NCBI GenBank assembly: GCA_003645735.1
Contig: QNBQ01000102.1
Coordinates: 1 to 6,565, forward strand
Reading direction: 5' to 3'
Length of the DNA: 6,565 nucleotides
DNA from: Candidatus Poribacteria bacterium
GTDB lineage: Bacteria; Poribacteria; WGA-4E; B28-G17
The notes below the pieces were generated by a model. It did no database searches. It was not told the DNA's origin and worked only from the letters and a program-made list of their open reading frames with translations. Made by a program: the position numbers and the translations under genes. Below are positions 4,176 through 6,565 of the stretch, piece after piece (positions within the stretch are counted from its first letter, which is position 1; every line of letters begins with the position of its first letter).

Positions 4176-6565
4176 ATGATGGCGCCGATCCTGTTTTTCC
4201 TCGCCTTATCGATCCAGGCGGCGTGGGACGTAAGCCCCTATGTGCCCGATGAAGGGACAGCCCTCTTGCTCCACTGTGATGGGGAAGCTGTTGACAGTTC
4301 ACCTCTGAACCTGCCCGTGGAGTGCGAGGGGGTTGAATGGGCCGAGGGGGTAGTGGGCGGTTCTATGGCATGCGATGGCGGACAGAGGGTGACGATACGG
4401 TTGAGCCGCGATTTCGATTTGAGCAGGGGGTTCACCCTGGAGGCCTGGCTCCGGTTGGAGCGCCCGCCCCAGAATACCAGATACGTGATCCTCGAACGGG
4501 AGGGGTCCTTCTCGTGGTGGATGAACGTTTATGCTGAAGGGAACGCCAAGGTCGTCTTCACGGTCCTCACCGATCGGGGGATGGGCCGGCTCAAGACAGT
4601 GGAGGTCATCCCCTACGGGGTCTGGGTTCACGTGGCTTGTCGGTATGACCCGCGGGCGGAGAGGAAGATGTCGATCCTCATAAACGGCACGCCTGCCGAG
4701 GAGCTGACCGCCTTCCAGGAGGATCGGGCGCCCGAGGGGAGGCTTCTGAGAGGAGGGGATGTGATCTCCCTGGGCGAGGGATTGATCGGATGCCTGGACG
4801 AGGTGCGGATATCGACCGTCCCGCGGGGGATCGACGGGCTTCACGGGAGGTGGCTGAGCGGGAGGGTCGGGGATTTCCGGCCGATCAAGCCCGATCTAAC
4901 ATTCTCCCCCCCGCCGGAGGGATGGCCCGATGACCGGATCTGGATCAGATCCGTCAAGGCCGTCCCGACGTTTCACTCCATCGGCCTGTATGTGGGCTAT
5001 CAGGGGGATTCCGACGGCGACGCCCGATGTGAGGTTCTATATCGCACTGAAGGGGAGAGGGGGTGGAGAAAGGCTCTTGATCTGATACGCTGCCCCGATG
5101 ACGCCGAGTTTCGGGGGAGCCTGCTCATGCTTGAGCCGGGGAAGACTTATGCGATCAGGATCGTCCCCCGCGATCCGGATCTTGGTGGACGGGCTAAGCC
5201 GATCGAGCTGAGGGTTCGCACCTGGAGCGAGGAGGTTCCGATCGGGCGGATCAGGAGGCTGAAACCGGGCATCTCGACCGAGCCGCTCATCATAACCGAC
5301 CGCGGAAGGCCGGATGGCTGGATCCTCTACGCTCCTCCTGAGGGAAGGGAGAGCATCATAGATGTCGGGGAGAGGGCGCCGGAGGCGGTGCTCATCCGCG
5401 GCGCTGCCTATGTGATAGTTCGCAACCTGACCGTGCGCGGCGGGCTGAAACACGGGATAAACATCATCGACTCGCACCACATCCGCATCCAGCGGTGCGA
5501 TATAAGCGGATGGGGCCAGGTCGGCAGGCCGGGGCCGGACGGACGGATGGTCGATGAAAACGGCAGGCTCATAAACCTCCAGGCGGGCGTGAGGGTGGGG
5601 CCGGGCTGCTCCCAGGTGGTGGTGGAGAACAACTTCATCCACTCCCCCCGCGGCTCGGCCAACTCCTGGGCCTTGGGCCATCCCGCCGGACCTCAGGGGG
5701 TCATCCTCTGGGAGACAGGGGGAAACAACGTGGTGCGCTACAACGACATCATCGGCTCCGAAGGTCACAGGTGGAACGACGGGATCGAAAGCGTCCCGAA
5801 CGGCTCGGTCATCGGCGGCCCGTATCGCGACACCGACATCTACGGCAACATCATCATGTTCGCCAACGACGACGGGATCGAGCTCGACGGCGGCCAGATA
5901 AACGTCCGCTGCTGGCATAACCGGATCGAATGGACGCTTTGCGGGGTGAGCTGTGCGCCCTGCATCAAAGGCCCCAGCTACCTCTTCCGCAACCTCATCG
6001 CACACCTGGCGGACGAGCGAGGGGTAGCGGTGGCGGCCTTCAAAATGGGGGGCGGACGGAGGTTTTCGCCGGGCCTCAACCTCATCCTGCACAACACCGT
6101 CTACGGCCCCGGCAACGGGATCGCCAGCACCGGTTTCGGCGGATACAGGGGGTTCAACGCCTTCTCCCGAAATAACCTCTTCGCCGGGTCGAAAAATTAC
6201 TACGACATACTGGACAGATCCGAGGAGCCGTCGAGCGATTTCGACCACGACCTGCTCGGCAGGCTCGGGATAAAGGCCCCACAGGGGGGCGAGGAGCACG
6301 GGATAACCGAACGACCGGTTTTCAGGGGGGAGGGGATCGGGGATTACAGGCTCGCCCCGGGCTCGCCCGGCCTGGACGCGGGCCTTCCCTTGCCGGGGGT
6401 GAACGACGGTTTCTCGGGGGAAGGGCCTGATATGGGGGCTTTCGAGGGCGATTCGCCCCGGCTCTTCCCGCCGAGGCCGGATGGGATATGGATCTGGCCG
6501 CCGAAGCTTTTCGTCAGGGCGATCAGGGGCGAGGAGAAGCGGGTCGAGGTCGAGCTGATGGTTAC
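4176..6565 (+). CDS. Secreted LamG / FN3-like / right-handed parallel beta-helix protein (3' end outside window)
   Basis: The frame runs without a stop from ATG 4176 to the window end, giving 796 visible residues. Residues 1-16 are a short hydrophobic signal-like segment (MMAPILFFLALSIQAA) lacking the usual N-terminal Lys/Arg. Residues 26-215 look like a LamG/concanavalin-A-like domain (ALLLHCDGEAVDSSP, FTLEAWLRL, GVWVHVACRYD, GCLDEVRIS). Residues 255-350 look FN3-like (LEPGKTYAIRIVPRD). Residues 375-690 form a pectate-lyase-like right-handed beta-helix: VIVRNLTVRGGLKHGINI, HHIRIQRCDISGWG, GVILWETGGNNVVRYNDI, DTDIYGNIIMFANDDGIEL, GPSYLFRNLI. It closes with DYRLAPGSPGLDAG...PDMGAFEG (723-758), the usual end of such domains. 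Relatives bind or cleave polysaccharides, but no lyase catalytic residues can be assigned here. Four Cys fall within 579-596. It is divergent from the phosphoesterase gene across 186 bp. A C-terminal sorting domain may lie beyond the window. Confidence 0.93.
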   Translation, partial: MMAPILFFLALSIQAAWDVSPYVPDEGTALLLHCDGEAVDSSPLNLPVECEGVEWAEGVVGGSMACDGGQRVTIRLSRDFDLSRGFTLEAWLRLERPPQNTRYVILEREGSFSWWMNVYAEGNAKVVFTVLTDRGMGRLKTVEVIPYGVWVHVACRYDPRAERKMSILINGTPAEELTAFQEDRAPEGRLLRGGDVISLGEGLIGCLDEVRISTVPRGIDGLHGRWLSGRVGDFRPIKPDLTFSPPPEGWPDDRIWIRSVKAVPTFHSIGLYVGYQGDSDGDARCEVLYRTEGERGWRKALDLIRCPDDAEFRGSLLMLEPGKTYAIRIVPRDPDLGGRAKPIELRVRTWSEEVPIGRIRRLKPGISTEPLIITDRGRPDGWILYAPPEGRESIIDVGERAPEAVLIRGAAYVIVRNLTVRGGLKHGINIIDSHHIRIQRCDISGWGQVGRPGPDGRMVDENGRLINLQAGVRVGPGCSQVVVENNFIHSPRGSANSWALGHPAGPQGVILWETGGNNVVRYNDIIGSEGHRWNDGIESVPNGSVIGGPYRDTDIYGNIIMFANDDGIELDGGQINVRCWHNRIEWTLCGVSCAPCIKGPSYLFRNLIAHLADERGVAVAAFKMGGGRRFSPGLNLILHNTVYGPGNGIASTGFGGYRGFNAFSRNNLFAGSKNYYDILDRSEEPSSDFDHDLLGRLGIKAPQGGEEHGITERPVFRGEGIGDYRLAPGSPGLDAGLPLPGVNDGFSGEGPDMGAFEGDSPRLFPPRPDGIWIWPPKLFVRAIRGEEKRVEVELMV

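Noticed and set aside
4299..4844. A 181-codon open frame on the minus strand inside the LamG region
   Set aside because: It is antisense to the LamG domain, and its Pro/Arg/His-rich translation has no recognisable motif.
5037..6299. A 420-codon open frame on the minus strand opposite the beta-helix gene
   Set aside because: The plus-strand frame carries recognisable beta-helix motifs throughout. The minus frame is a low-information shadow without any family resemblance.
1..6565. tRNA, rRNA, CRISPR, insertion sequence or integrase signatures
   Set aside because: None seen: almost all of the window is three coding regions, with no repeat arrays, terminal inverted repeats or transposase motifs.

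Overview
This GC-rich window (about 60% G+C by eye) holds three large protein-coding genes and no RNA gene, CRISPR array or mobile element that I can see. All three products look exported and are built from extracellular modules. The organism is a bacterium, most likely from an uncultured lineage. The C-terminus of the first protein (NFPNPFNAETWIPF, then an FDINGRLVRR-type strand and a GVYLYRL...MIVLK ending) resembles the FlgD-like/type A sorting domains that are very common in Candidatus Poribacteria and related Bacteroidetes/FCB-type candidate phyla. That placement is an inference from one domain and the general protein style.

Layout. Positions 1-1215 (+) carry the 3' part of a gene for an LVIVD-repeat beta-propeller ending in a sorting-type domain; its start lies left of the window. 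A 32-bp convergent gap (1216-1247) follows, with a GC-rich hairpin that probably ends both transcripts. Positions 1248-3989 (-) encode a complete 913-residue secreted protein with a purple-acid-phosphatase-like N-terminal Ig/FN3 domain, two consecutive calcineurin-like metallophosphoesterase domains, a NEW3/Ig-like domain and a CBM9-like C-terminal domain. A 186-bp divergent control region (3990-4175) follows. Positions 4176-6565 (+) encode at least 796 residues of a secreted LamG + FN3-like + right-handed beta-helix protein whose end lies beyond the window.

The divergent control region is the most informative non-coding part. Facing the phosphoesterase gene is a promoter with perfect consensus hexamers (TTGACA, 18-bp spacer, TATAAT). 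An 18-bp imperfect palindrome sits over its predicted start point, as an operator would. A second TATAAT promoter lies downstream, just before a good ribosome binding site. Facing the beta-helix gene is a weaker extended -10 promoter, and a 12-bp direct repeat occurs once in its spacer and once at the ribosome binding site. The two genes therefore probably share control.

How the genes work together is not settled by the sequence. A CBM9-like module on the phosphoesterase, and LamG and beta-helix domains on its divergent neighbour, would fit work on extracellular polysaccharides or phosphorylated/glycosylated polymers. No substrate can be named from this window.
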